64,000 nt of DNA from positions 1-64,000 of the forward strand of contig NZ_KB823012.1 in NCBI RefSeq assembly GCF_000365025.1. Reading direction: 5' to 3'. Each line of letters opens with the position of its first letter. Position 1 is the stretch's first letter. Positions 37,724 through 46,631 of this stretch are shown here, piece after piece. The notes under the pieces were generated by a model that saw only the letters and a program-made list of their open reading frames with translations, was not told the origin of the DNA and ran no database searches. The translations under genes and the position numbers were made by a program. This stretch comes from Robiginitomaculum antarcticum DSM 21748. GTDB taxonomy: Bacteria; Pseudomonadota; Alphaproteobacteria; Caulobacterales; Maricaulaceae.

Positions 37724-39168
37724 CTTCTCCAGAATGACGGCGTCAGCAAGACCAATGCGGTAACGATCTCCAGCCGGCCCAGAAGCATATTAAACATCAA
37801 TATCCATTTGGAACTGGCGGGTAGGGATTGGAAATTACCGACCGGGCCGATGATATCGCCAAGGCCCGGGCCGACATTAGCAATCGAGGTTCCGGCGGCG
37901 CTCCAGGCTGTAACCGGGTCCAGCCCTGTCATTGATAGGGCAACCGCGCTAATGGCAAAACAGGTGAGAAACAAAAATAGAAACCCCATCACGGAATAGA
38001 CAACGGATTCCGGCAAGGGCGCATTATTATAGCGCATGGGCGAGACAGCGTGGCGGCGCGGCATTTTGAACAGATAGGCGCGCAAGCCTTCAAAGGCGAC
38101 CTGATAGCGGAAGATTTTCACGCTACAGGCCGTGCTCCCCGCGCAGCCGCCGATAAACATAAAAGCAAAGAACATGGCCACAGCAAATGGACCCCAGCTA
38201 TTATAGTCCGCTGTGGCGTATCCCGTCCCGGTGATGATGGAGATGGTGTTAAATGCGGCGAGACGCAGGCCTTCAATGCGCCCGATCTCGCTGCTTATCC
38301 AAAGAAATAGAGTCAGCGTTGCGATTAATAATGACACGACGGCGAAAAAAGCGCGCATTTGCGGATCGGTCAGCGCGCCGCGAAAATTGCCGCGGCTGGC
38401 CATCAGATACATGCCAAAGGGAAGGGCGCCCGCCAGCATAAATGTGATACCGACCAGATCCGCGCCATTATCCATAAATCCGCCCATAGAGGCGTCTGAG
38501 GTTGAATAGCCGCCTGTCGCAATTGTGGTCATGGCGTGCGCGACGGCGTCGAAACCGTTCATACCTGTCCATAAATACCCCAGTGCACAGAGAAAGGTCA
38601 GGAATACATAGATATAGCCAATGCCCGCAGCGATGCTGGCCGCTTTGGGGAGGATTTTCTCGCCCATATCCGAGCTTTCCAGCCGGAAGAGCTGCATCCC
38701 GCCGACTTTGAGCATCGGCAGAATGGCCATGGCGGTTACAATAATCCCGACGCCGCCAATCCATTGCAATATAGCGCGCCATAGCAGCACGCCTTTTGGC
38801 ATATCATCAAGGCCGGTAAAGACCGTGCTGCCTGTTGTCGTAATGCCGCTGACCGACTCAAACATGGCGTCGATTGCGGGCACGCCGATCGGCGAGAGCC
38901 AGAGCGGCAGCGCTGCAAATGCGGAGAGCGCAACCCAGCTCAATGTCGTCAGGATAAATGCGCCGCGCGCGCGCAAATTACGCTGCGGACTATACGCGGC
39001 CAGCGCCATAACGCCGCCGAAAAGCATGGTAAAAATGCCCGATATGGCGAAAGCCTGCCAACTGCGGTCACCATAGGCCAGATCGACAATCATGGGCACA
39101 AACATAGCCGCGCCAAGACTTGCAACCAGCAGGCCGATAACAAAAAAGACGGGGCGTAAATCAGGCAT
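37720..39168 (-). CDS. trkH: Potassium uptake protein TrkH
   Basis: TrkH/KtrB-family channel subunit for potassium uptake, acting with a cytoplasmic TrkA/KtrA regulator not found here. The 482-residue product shows the four pore-loop repeats: SGITTTGSTVF, MTTIATGGYSTSD, SIITGTGYATAD and GTSIANVGPGLGD, each with the conserved filter Gly. There are about ten membrane helices. It opens with MPDLRPVFFVIGLLVASLG. Confidence 0.94.
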   Translation of the reverse strand: MPDLRPVFFVIGLLVASLGAAMFVPMIVDLAYGDRSWQAFAISGIFTMLFGGVMALAAYSPQRNLRARGAFILTTLSWVALSAFAALPLWLSPIGVPAIDAMFESVSGITTTGSTVFTGLDDMPKGVLLWRAILQWIGGVGIIVTAMAILPMLKVGGMQLFRLESSDMGEKILPKAASIAAGIGYIYVFLTFLCALGYLWTGMNGFDAVAHAMTTIATGGYSTSDASMGGFMDNGADLVGITFMLAGALPFGMYLMASRGNFRGALTDPQMRAFFAVVSLLIATLTLFLWISSEIGRIEGLRLAAFNTISIITGTGYATADYNSWGPFAVAMFFAFMFIGGCAGSTACSVKIFRYQVAFEGLRAYLFKMPRRHAVSPMRYNNAPLPESVVYSVMGFLFLFLTCFAISAVALSMTGLDPVTAWSAAGTSIANVGPGLGDIIGPVGNFQSLPASSKWILMFNMLLGRLEIVTALVLLTPSFWRS

Positions 39169-39186
39169 ATTGCGCGCGACTTTGGC

Positions 39187-39969
39187 TTAATTTAGCGGAG
39201 CCGACAAGCGGCCATTCGCGGCGGCATGCCGAGTTAATTGCGGGCGCAGAGCTTTCAGCGCCGCGTACTCCGTCTGCGGCAAGGCGCTCGCCGGTACAAT
39301 GGATGTGTGGATACCGAATGCGGCCGCTCCGGTTATGGGTAGAGCGCGCAAGGTTTGCCGCTCAACGCGCACCCAATGCGGGCCTTGAGCATCAACAGGA
39401 CGGTGCTCGCCTTCTCTTAAAGGATGGAAAAGCTCCGGCGTATCATAGATTAGAAAATTGGCGCGCATAATCGGGCGGTCCGGTTTCAGGCCGTTAATCA
39501 TGCGCGCAACCCGGGTGGAAATTTGAGCCTCATAACCCGGGACAGGGGCGTGAATGCGTGTCAGGGGCTGACCGATTTTCTGCGCTAATGTCCAGCTCGC
39601 GGGAAAACACAATAGCGCTGCCGTCATTACGGGGTCACTGCCGGCGTCAGGACTTTGCAAAATGACCCAGTCTTCTTGCGTCAGGCCTGCGAGCTCCTCC
39701 AGCGGATCTTCGCCCTGCGGCGTAATCTTTAATACTGCGTTGACCATATCTAAAAGCTCGCGCGCCGCCGCTGCGCTCCTCGGCAACAACGCGATAACGT
39801 CAGCTCGCCGCGATGCGATGAGCTGCGTCTTATAAGCTGTTTGAACGGCAAAACATTCATCACGCCACAGCCACTGTTTAGGTGTTATCGCCGATGTTCC
39901 CGGCAAAGCGCGACGGCGCTCGTTCATCCATGGATAAGATGATAGTCGGGCTTGGCAGATTTCATGCAT
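39187..39969 (-). CDS. DUF3445 protein (haem-dependent oxidative N-demethylase alpha-like)
   Basis: A 260-residue protein of the DUF3445 family, whose founding member is the alpha subunit of a haem-dependent dimethylamine N-demethylase. The C-terminal part RVERQTLRALPITGAAAFGIHTSIVPASAL and the central RANFLIYDTPELFHP are characteristic. The partner subunits of that enzyme are not beside it, so its substrate is unclear. It lies 18 bases downstream of trkH in the opposite-order sense (both minus) and is divergent from a serine hydrolase. Confidence 0.8.
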   Translation of the reverse strand: MHEICQARLSSYPWMNERRRALPGTSAITPKQWLWRDECFAVQTAYKTQLIASRRADVIALLPRSAAAARELLDMVNAVLKITPQGEDPLEELAGLTQEDWVILQSPDAGSDPVMTAALLCFPASWTLAQKIGQPLTRIHAPVPGYEAQISTRVARMINGLKPDRPIMRANFLIYDTPELFHPLREGEHRPVDAQGPHWVRVERQTLRALPITGAAAFGIHTSIVPASALPQTEYAALKALRPQLTRHAAANGRLSAPLN

Positions 39970-40069
39970 AGGTCACTTTAAACGGGAAAAACGTTGTGCG
40001 GGATGTAATTAATATAAAAAATGAGCAATTTCTCACTTAAGTTCTGCATGTAAATCGTAGATAGTTATA

Positions 40070-41422
40070 ATGATGCGCTTCCTCTTCATATTCTTCCTGT
40101 CCTATCTGCTCATGGCTCAGCCCGTCATGGCGCGCGATATTGACACCAACCGCCTTGACGCACGCATTAATCAAATGATGCAGGAACGCGGCATGGTCGG
40201 TCTGGCTATCGTTGTCATTCAAGACGGCGAGGTTGTGCACCGCCGCGGATATGGATTTACGCGCGACGGATCCAGCGAGCGTGTGACAGAAGATACCGTC
40301 TTTCGCTGGGCCTCTTTGTCCAAAGGGGTCGGTGCAGCGATGGCCGTTAAGCTTGACGAGACGGGGGACATCAATCTCGCCGCGCCTATCAGCAGCTATA
40401 AGACCACCTTGCGCCTGCCAAAGCGCGGCGAGAACAAAGCTGATCTTTTCGATCTGCTGTCCCACCAACTGGGCATTGTGCGCAATGCATATGATCACCG
40501 CCTTGAAGCCGGAACGATGCCCGCTGTTATCCGCGGACAACTTGCCGGCCTGCCCATCGAATGTCCTGTCGGAACATGTCATGGTTATCAAAATGTGGCT
40601 TTTGATACGATCAGCGAAATCGTGCAAGGCGCTACAGGCGAGCCTTACCAGCTTGCGGCCAAGCGCCTGATATTTGAACCTCTGGATATGAACACGGCAA
40701 CGATGACCAAAAATGGATTGATGAGCAGCACGCGATGGGCGCGGCCGCATACTCGCAATGGCCGTATCTCGAAACGCACAATGCGCGAGAGTTATTACCG
40801 CGTGCCGGCGGCAGGCGGCGTAAACGGATCTATCACGGATTTGGGCAAATGGATGATGGCCAATATGGGTATGAATTCCGAGGTGTTGTCAGCTCAGGCG
40901 CTAACAACATTGCAGACGCCTCGGGTTATCACCCCGCGTCAGAGACGCCGTATAAGACAGTTTTTCCCGCGTATGACGCGGGCTGATTACGGGCTGGGAT
41001 GGCGTATATATGATTATGCAGGCAATAAAACCGTTGGTCACCGCGGCGCGGTGAACGGCTTTCGCTCCATGATTATGTTTGACCCTTCGCGCCGCTCCGG
41101 TGTGGCGGTTCTGTGGAATAGCGGGTCAAACCAACCGGTAGGTATACAGCTCGAGGTTATGGACGAGGTGTATGATCTGCCGAGAGAAGACTGGATGTAT
41201 CTGGCCAACGGGCCGGATTTGCGGGCCATACGGCGCGCACATCCTGAAACGATTATGCCGGAATTTATTCCGGTTCCGAATATTTCACCGCAAAAGAAAG
41301 ACCGTAGGTTTCCTGTCGACCATGGCGCCCCGATATATCTTGTCAGCAATTGTTTCGGCTTTAGCTCGCCGCATAGTGGCGACCAGCCTTTTGAAGGACA
41401 AAATCAACAACCGCTTTTTTAA
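40070..41422 (+). CDS. Serine hydrolase, beta-lactamase class C fold
   Basis: An exported hydrolase (signal peptide ending near VMA) of the penicillin-binding/beta-lactamase superfamily; the physiological substrate may be a peptidoglycan peptide or an ester. The three catalytic motifs are visible: SLSK (about residue 83), YQN (about 183) and HRG (about 325). GYGFTRDG and NGFRSMIMFDPS flank them. Its last 62 bases overlap the 3' end of the convergent lipase gene. Two adjacent ATG codons are possible starts. Confidence 0.88.
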   Translation: MMRFLFIFFLSYLLMAQPVMARDIDTNRLDARINQMMQERGMVGLAIVVIQDGEVVHRRGYGFTRDGSSERVTEDTVFRWASLSKGVGAAMAVKLDETGDINLAAPISSYKTTLRLPKRGENKADLFDLLSHQLGIVRNAYDHRLEAGTMPAVIRGQLAGLPIECPVGTCHGYQNVAFDTISEIVQGATGEPYQLAAKRLIFEPLDMNTATMTKNGLMSSTRWARPHTRNGRISKRTMRESYYRVPAAGGVNGSITDLGKWMMANMGMNSEVLSAQALTTLQTPRVITPRQRRRIRQFFPRMTRADYGLGWRIYDYAGNKTVGHRGAVNGFRSMIMFDPSRRSGVAVLWNSGSNQPVGIQLEVMDEVYDLPREDWMYLANGPDLRAIRRAHPETIMPEFIPVPNISPQKKDRRFPVDHGAPIYLVSNCFGFSSPHSGDQPFEGQNQQPLF

Positions 41423-42206
41423 CGTCACCCGCGTGAATATCGTGATGAATCTCATGCTGGCCGTCATCATAGGCGATAAATTCACTGTCGGGAACGCTGT
41501 CACAAAATGTCTCTGAAGCTGTAAAGCCAGTGAGTTGGTCGCCTCGGGAATGGGCTATCAAAAGCGGATACTTTATAAGATCCGCATTTTCAATTAGCCA
41601 TTCCCCGTTTTCAATCATAACAATAGCCAAATCCGCGCCCAACTTACTGTGCACAAGCGGATCGGACAGATAACGCCGGGCCTCCGTCTCTATCGACGAA
41701 ATCTTGGAGCCGTCCAGTCCCGGGTCAAGCGTCAGCCCGGGCTTTATTTTCATGATAAGTTTTGTCAGAATTCTTTGAATGCCGCTAACCTTATCGACCG
41801 GCCGGATCATGGGCGCGCTGGCAATGATACCGGAAAACCCGGCATCAGGATGCGTCGCGGCATAGCGCAAAGCCAGCCCGCCGCCCATGCTATGGCCCAT
41901 TAGAAAATGCGGAATATTTGGATAGAGCGCGCGCGATTTTGCGCACATCGTATCAATGTCGCTCATCAGAGATGACAAATCTTTGGCCCGCCCGCGCGAT
42001 CCTGCGGATTGTCCATGTCCGCGCAAGTCCACGGCAATGACGGCAATTTGCTCTGCTGTCATGGCGAGCGCATAGCCCTCATAACGCCCGCTATGTTCGC
42101 CAAGACCGTGAACGATCGTGACGATGGCGCGCGGCGTGTCGACGGGCCAATGATAACCTTTGAGCGACAGGCCGTCGGCACGGCTTTGCAGGCTGATATT
42201 ATCCAT
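41361..42206 (-). CDS. Alpha/beta hydrolase, monoacylglycerol lipase-like
   Basis: A 281-residue hydrolase of the S33/Hydrolase_4 class. The oxyanion region HGLGEHSGRYEGYA and the nucleophile elbow GHSMGGGLALRYA (about residues 104-116) are clear, and the catalytic His is probably in GQHEIHHD near the C-terminus with the Asp in RGDQLTG. No signal peptide is present, so it is likely cytoplasmic. It is 11 bases downstream of rsmD on the same strand and convergent with the serine hydrolase. Confidence 0.88.
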   Translation of the reverse strand: MDNISLQSRADGLSLKGYHWPVDTPRAIVTIVHGLGEHSGRYEGYALAMTAEQIAVIAVDLRGHGQSAGSRGRAKDLSSLMSDIDTMCAKSRALYPNIPHFLMGHSMGGGLALRYAATHPDAGFSGIIASAPMIRPVDKVSGIQRILTKLIMKIKPGLTLDPGLDGSKISSIETEARRYLSDPLVHSKLGADLAIVMIENGEWLIENADLIKYPLLIAHSRGDQLTGFTASETFCDSVPDSEFIAYDDGQHEIHHDIHAGDVKKAVVDFVLQKAGRHYAAS

Positions 42207-42217
42207 AGACCGGACTC

Positions 42218-42787
42218 CTAATCCTGAGTGTGTCCCATAAAGACGACTTTAGCTTTGCCCCAATTGCGGACATCAAAGATTTCAAACCCGGCAATGACTG
42301 GATCCGGTTCATCATTGCCCATTTCATACATGACCGCCGCACCGGGGGCGAGTAGCTTCTGCTCAATGAGTTTTTGCAAAACGGGCTGTCCGAGATTTTT
42401 GCCATAAGGCGGATCGATGAAAACATGTGTAAATGACCCGCGTAAATTATTGGGCTCAATCCGCAATTTTGTGGCGTCGCGGCGGTGCAGGCGCGTGACT
42501 CCGCCCAGACCCATTGTATCGACATTTTCGCGAATAGCCGCGCGGGCCTCGGGCGCTGTTTCGACAAACAGGCAAAAGGCCGCGCCGCGCGAGATCGCTT
42601 CCAGTCCCAAAGCGCCCGATCCGGCAAATATGTCGGCGACAATGGCTCCGTCCAGAGCCGGGGCGTAATCGGCATGGGCCAAAATGTTGAATACGGACTC
42701 GCGCGCTTGGTCGGATGTCGGGCGCGTATTGCGTCCCCGCGGCGCAGTGATGTTTCGTCCGCGCATATTACCGCCAACAATTCTCAT
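42218..42787 (-). CDS. rsmD: 16S rRNA (guanine966-N2)-methyltransferase
   Basis: RsmD adds a methyl group to G966 of 16S rRNA on assembled 30S subunits. The 189-residue protein opens MRIVGGNMRGRNITAPRG and has the SAM-binding DIFAGSGALGLEAISRGA and the N6/N2 methyltransferase motif DPPYG in FIDPPYGKN. The start ATG shares one base with the upstream phosphatase-like gene, so the two genes are coupled. Confidence 0.95.
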   Translation of the reverse strand: MRIVGGNMRGRNITAPRGRNTRPTSDQARESVFNILAHADYAPALDGAIVADIFAGSGALGLEAISRGAAFCLFVETAPEARAAIRENVDTMGLGGVTRLHRRDATKLRIEPNNLRGSFTHVFIDPPYGKNLGQPVLQKLIEQKLLAPGAAVMYEMGNDEPDPVIAGFEIFDVRNWGKAKVVFMGHTQD

Positions 42788-43449
42788 TATTCGCGCCTCA
42801 AAATTTTGTCGGTCAGCGTATTGCCGATCCAGCCGGACATAAAACGCGCTTTGACATCCGCCGGATCATAGATATCGTCCACCCAATCGATAAAAGATAG
42901 CGCGCCGCCGCCGTCCTGATAGCGGATATAGTCTTCGAAAAAATAATCAATCATGCCGGTCTTGCCGTGGCGGACATGCAGATATTTAAATCGAAGCTGC
43001 TCCATGGACTCCTTAATCGACTTGCCGAGCTGAAAATGCGCAAATAATACGCCCGCAAGCCCCGTGCGGTCTGCGCCGGATTTGCAGTGCATAAGCGTCG
43101 GATATTCCATTTCAGCGTAGATTTTCTTCAGGTCGTGAATGGCCGCTTTTTTGGGTGTGTCGCGGGAATAGACGCGGTAATCGATCAGCGTCAGTCCTAA
43201 TTTCGCGCACGCTTCTTTTTCAAGATGATAATAGCCTTTCTCGCTCGGCCCGCGCAGGTTCAATATCGTCTTAAATCCGCGCGCGGCGTAGCTTTCCAAT
43301 TGCTCAGGCGAAGGCTGATTGGCCCGCCACATGCCACCGCCAATTTCGTGCAAATTGGAGAAGCGGTAGCGCAAAAAACCGTGATCGCCCCAGATCAGCT
43401 CCTTGCGGGCTTTTTTGCGGTCTTCGGGCTGAGTCAAATCTAACGGCAT
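42787..43449 (-). CDS. Tyrosine/dual-specificity phosphatase-like protein
   Basis: A 220-residue protein with the cysteine-phosphatase signature HCKSGADRTG (about residues 121-130), which follows the C(X)5R pattern, and the general-acid region around YSRDTP. The N-terminal WRANQPSPEQLESYAARGFKTILNLRG is typical of DSP-type families. The substrate is unknown; proximity to the lipid A/Kdo operon, divergent across 97 bp, hints at an envelope substrate but is not evidence. It is coupled to rsmD. Confidence 0.82.
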   Translation of the reverse strand: MPLDLTQPEDRKKARKELIWGDHGFLRYRFSNLHEIGGGMWRANQPSPEQLESYAARGFKTILNLRGPSEKGYYHLEKEACAKLGLTLIDYRVYSRDTPKKAAIHDLKKIYAEMEYPTLMHCKSGADRTGLAGVLFAHFQLGKSIKESMEQLRFKYLHVRHGKTGMIDYFFEDYIRYQDGGGALSFIDWVDDIYDPADVKARFMSGWIGNTLTDKILRRE

Positions 43450-43546
43450 AAGTGTTGCTCTTGTTATTTATCTGCGTCGCGCCACATGGCCCCTATTGGC
43501 GTTTAGGGCGGGCTCGGCTATGCCGCCTGTAGCAGGGAGGCCCGAG

Positions 43547-44335
43547 GTGTTCAAATCCATCCTACGTCATAATCTGACACAAAACATACTCGCCACTGTG
43601 CTGGCCGGATATATGGCTATAGTCAAACGCACGACGCGCTGGACTGTAGAGGGGCGCGATAACGTCACGCCGATTTGGGAAAGCGGTCTGGGCTTTGTCG
43701 GCTGCGTCTGGCACGGGCGGTTTTTGCTGTCTAACTCCGGTTGGTCAAAACACTATCAGGATCCTGCCATATTAATCAGCCAGTCTAATGACGGTAATTT
43801 TATTTCCATGACGGCGCAGCGCTTGGGCCTATCCGTTATTCGAGGCAGTTCACACCGCGAGGGCAGCGACAAAACCCGCAGCGGAACCAGTGCTATGATG
43901 CAAATGGTTGACCATATTCAAAATGGCGGCGTTATTGTGATTACGCCGGACGGTCCGCGCGGTCCGCGCATGCGTTGCGGCCCCGGTCCGGCGCGATTGG
44001 CGCGGATGACAGGCAGTTTTATGCTGCCTTATGCCTTGTCCACGCGAAACCGCATCCTGTTCAAAAGCTGGGACCGGTTTATGTTTCCGCTACCGTTCGG
44101 GCGCGGCGCTATCGTTTGGGGCGAGCCTGTCACTGTTGCAGAGGATGCGGATAAAGCGGCGCTTAAAAACGCAACAGCAACATTAGAAGCGCGTATGATC
44201 GCGGCGAACCAACGCGCTGACGTGATAGCCGGCAAAGAAATCGTGCAGCCCGCGGACAGCCGCAAAACAGCGCGCATCAATGATGCCGAGACCCAGCGCA
44301 AAATCTCTGAGAAAGAGGCGCGGGAGATTTCATGA
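43547..44335 (+). CDS. DUF374 lysophospholipid acyltransferase-like protein
   Basis: A 262-residue membrane-associated acyltransferase-like protein, usually found just before waaA in alphaproteobacteria and probably acting on lipid A or a phospholipid. WHGRFLL resembles the LPLAT catalytic motif, and VIRGSSHREG, VIVITPDGPRGPR are characteristic of DUF374. I take the GTG at 43547 as start because GGGAGG lies 6 bases ahead. The longer frame from 43496 or the ATG at 43520 lacks such a site. It overlaps waaA by ATGA. Confidence 0.85.
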   Translation: MFKSILRHNLTQNILATVLAGYMAIVKRTTRWTVEGRDNVTPIWESGLGFVGCVWHGRFLLSNSGWSKHYQDPAILISQSNDGNFISMTAQRLGLSVIRGSSHREGSDKTRSGTSAMMQMVDHIQNGGVIVITPDGPRGPRMRCGPGPARLARMTGSFMLPYALSTRNRILFKSWDRFMFPLPFGRGAIVWGEPVTVAEDADKAALKNATATLEARMIAANQRADVIAGKEIVQPADSRKTARINDAETQRKISEKEAREIS

Positions 44336-45615
44336 GCGCGCCGGTCAGCTATGTAGTCTACCGCGCCGCGGCGCAGGCCTTATCATTATTTGCAAAGCCC
44401 TATCTTCAGGGCCGCGCCAAAAAAGACAAAGAAGATATTGCGCGCTTGCCGGAACGGTTCGGCGCGGCCTCTCGCCTTCGTCCTGACGGTCCGCTTATCT
44501 GGGTGCACGGGGCCAGCGTCGGCGAGTCTGTCATGATGCTGCCGCTGATAAACCGTTTGGTCGAAGGTGGTGCAAATGTCCTGATCACGACAGGAACCGT
44601 AACCAGTGCGATGATGATGCAGGCGCGCCTCCCAAAAGGTGCAATTCATCAATATGTGCCTCTCGACGCACCCAAATTTGCAAAGAAGTTTCTGGATTAC
44701 TGGCGACCTGACCTGGCGCTATGGGCCGAAAGCGAAATCTGGCCAAACCTTTTGTCCGAGACTTCGTCCTGCGAGATTCCGGCTCTCCTGGTTAATGCCC
44801 GCATGAGCGAAAAATCACTCAGCGGCTGGGCTAAACGTCGGTCACTGGCCAAATTCGTATTCGGACATTTTCGCGCTGTCTTAGCGGCTGATCATAAAAC
44901 CGCTGCAGGACTATCCGGTATTTTCGGTAGGGCCGTGCCCGTCTTCGGCAATCTGAAACATGCTGGCGCGCCGCTGCCTGTCGACACTGCAAGTCTTGCC
45001 GCTCATCGCGCTCAGCTTACGGGGCGCCCCGTTTGGTGTGCGGCCAGCACCCATGAGGGCGAAGAGGACATTATTCTGGCGGCGCACCGGGCTATATTAG
45101 CCGAACAGCCGGACGCATTGCTAATCCTTGCGCCGCGCCATCCGGGACGCGGGCGCGCTATCGAGGCGCTGATTGACAGCGCAGGATTGAAGTACAATCA
45201 GACGGGTTATGCCGAAGATATTTTGCCGGACACACAAATTATGTTGGTTGCGAAAATGGGGCAATTGGGGCTGGCTTACCGCCTTGCAAATATTGCCTGT
45301 GTTTGCGGCTCGCTCCTGCCGGACTTATCCGGTCATAATCCGCTAGAGCCAGCGCGGCTGGATTGCGCTGTCTTAACAGGGCCATATGTCGACAGTTTTG
45401 ACGAGGTCTATCACGAGCTCTCCGCTGCAGGCGCAATGCAAACCGTGCGCAGCGCTGAAGGTCTGGCCGAAAGGGTGATTGAGCTGTGGGAAGACGAAAC
45501 CCGCCGTGAGGCGCAGATACTGGCCGCGACGACATTTACCGCCGCTCAGGACGACATTTTGGACACAGTCTGGACAGCGATTGCTCCATTTTTTCCGCAA
45601 GGTGTAAAGTTATGA
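44332..45615 (+). CDS. waaA: 3-deoxy-D-manno-octulosonic acid (Kdo) transferase
   Basis: WaaA adds Kdo to lipid IVA on the inner face of the inner membrane, the first step of lipopolysaccharide core. The 427-residue GT-B type product has WVHGASVGESVMMLPLI near the N-terminus, LWAESEIWPNLL in the first half, and CVCGSLLPDLSGHNPLEPARLDCAVLTGPY, the C-terminal GT30 signature. Both ends overlap their neighbours by ATGA, forming a tight operon with the DUF374 gene and lpxK. Confidence 0.95.
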   Translation: MSAPVSYVVYRAAAQALSLFAKPYLQGRAKKDKEDIARLPERFGAASRLRPDGPLIWVHGASVGESVMMLPLINRLVEGGANVLITTGTVTSAMMMQARLPKGAIHQYVPLDAPKFAKKFLDYWRPDLALWAESEIWPNLLSETSSCEIPALLVNARMSEKSLSGWAKRRSLAKFVFGHFRAVLAADHKTAAGLSGIFGRAVPVFGNLKHAGAPLPVDTASLAAHRAQLTGRPVWCAASTHEGEEDIILAAHRAILAEQPDALLILAPRHPGRGRAIEALIDSAGLKYNQTGYAEDILPDTQIMLVAKMGQLGLAYRLANIACVCGSLLPDLSGHNPLEPARLDCAVLTGPYVDSFDEVYHELSAAGAMQTVRSAEGLAERVIELWEDETRREAQILAATTFTAAQDDILDTVWTAIAPFFPQGVKL

Positions 45616-46622
45616 GGTTTCAAGCCCCGGAGTTCTGGACGCGCACGGAGGGCCGCGATGCCGCGCCCGGCCTGAGAGCTCTGCTGACGCCCATATCTTG
45701 GCTCTATGCCTATCTGACGCAGCGCCGTATCGACAAGACGGTCGCTTATAATCCGGGAATTCCCGTTGTCTGTATCGGCAATGTTACGGCGGGCGGCACG
45801 GGCAAAACACCTGTCACGGCGGAAATTCTGTCCATGTTACGCGCACAGAAAATCCGCGCCGAAGGGCTGTCGCGTGGCTATGGCGGGACGGAGCGCGGCC
45901 CTGTTAAAGTCAGCTCTGATCATGACGCGGCCACAGTTGGAGACGAGCCGCTCCTGCTCTCTGCGCGCGCCCCCGTCTGGGTCGCGGTGTCGCGCGATGA
46001 CGGCGCGCGGGCTATGGCCGCCTCCGGCGCGCAGGTCATCGTCATGGATGACGGGCATCAAAACCCTGCACTGGAAAAGACGTTATCCATCGTCGTAGTT
46101 GACGCGCAGACCGGCTTTGGTAATGGCCGCGTTATGCCCGCCGGGCCTCTACGCGAGCCTGTCACGCGTAGTCTTGCCCGCGCGGACGCCGTGATATTAA
46201 TGAAGCCGGACCGTGATTTCGCGGCCTCATCTGCACTGCTCAAGCAGCTCTCCGGCTTACCTGTTATTGAGGCTTATCTCACGCCAACAGCGCCGCTGCC
46301 CCCCGGGCCGCTCTTTGCCTTTGCGGGCATTGGCCGCCCGAACAAGTTTTTTGATGCCCTGCGCGCGGCCGGCGCAAATGTGGTTGAGGCAATGGGATTT
46401 GCCGATCACTTTGCCTACAGCCCCGCCGACATGGCGCATTTGCAGGCCATGGCCCGTGAATACAAGGCGCAGCTGATCACGACGGAAAAAGACTTTGTCC
46501 GCATTCCGCCGTCAATCCGGCAATATGTGGCGGTGTGGCCTGTGCGGTGCGTGTTCCAAGACGAGCTCGCGATAGAACGTCTGCTCAGCCCCATTATCGA
46601 CAGCGTCAAAAAAGGGCGCTAA
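45612..46622 (+). CDS. lpxK: Tetraacyldisaccharide 4'-kinase
   Basis: LpxK phosphorylates the 4' position of the lipid A disaccharide. The 336-residue protein has the P-loop NVTAGGTGKTPVT (about residues 57-69), LSRGYGG, VIVMDDGHQNPALEK and ITTEKDFVRIP, all family motifs. It starts within the waaA stop (ATGA). Its last codon is 10 bases before the lpxL-like gene. Confidence 0.95.
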   Translation: MRFQAPEFWTRTEGRDAAPGLRALLTPISWLYAYLTQRRIDKTVAYNPGIPVVCIGNVTAGGTGKTPVTAEILSMLRAQKIRAEGLSRGYGGTERGPVKVSSDHDAATVGDEPLLLSARAPVWVAVSRDDGARAMAASGAQVIVMDDGHQNPALEKTLSIVVVDAQTGFGNGRVMPAGPLREPVTRSLARADAVILMKPDRDFAASSALLKQLSGLPVIEAYLTPTAPLPPGPLFAFAGIGRPNKFFDALRAAGANVVEAMGFADHFAYSPADMAHLQAMAREYKAQLITTEKDFVRIPPSIRQYVAVWPVRCVFQDELAIERLLSPIIDSVKKGR

Positions 46623-46631
46623 GTCATCTTT

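Noticed and set aside
40735-40986. Alternative reading frames inside the serine hydrolase gene
   Set aside because: Shadow frames of a gene with all three catalytic motifs in the correct order.
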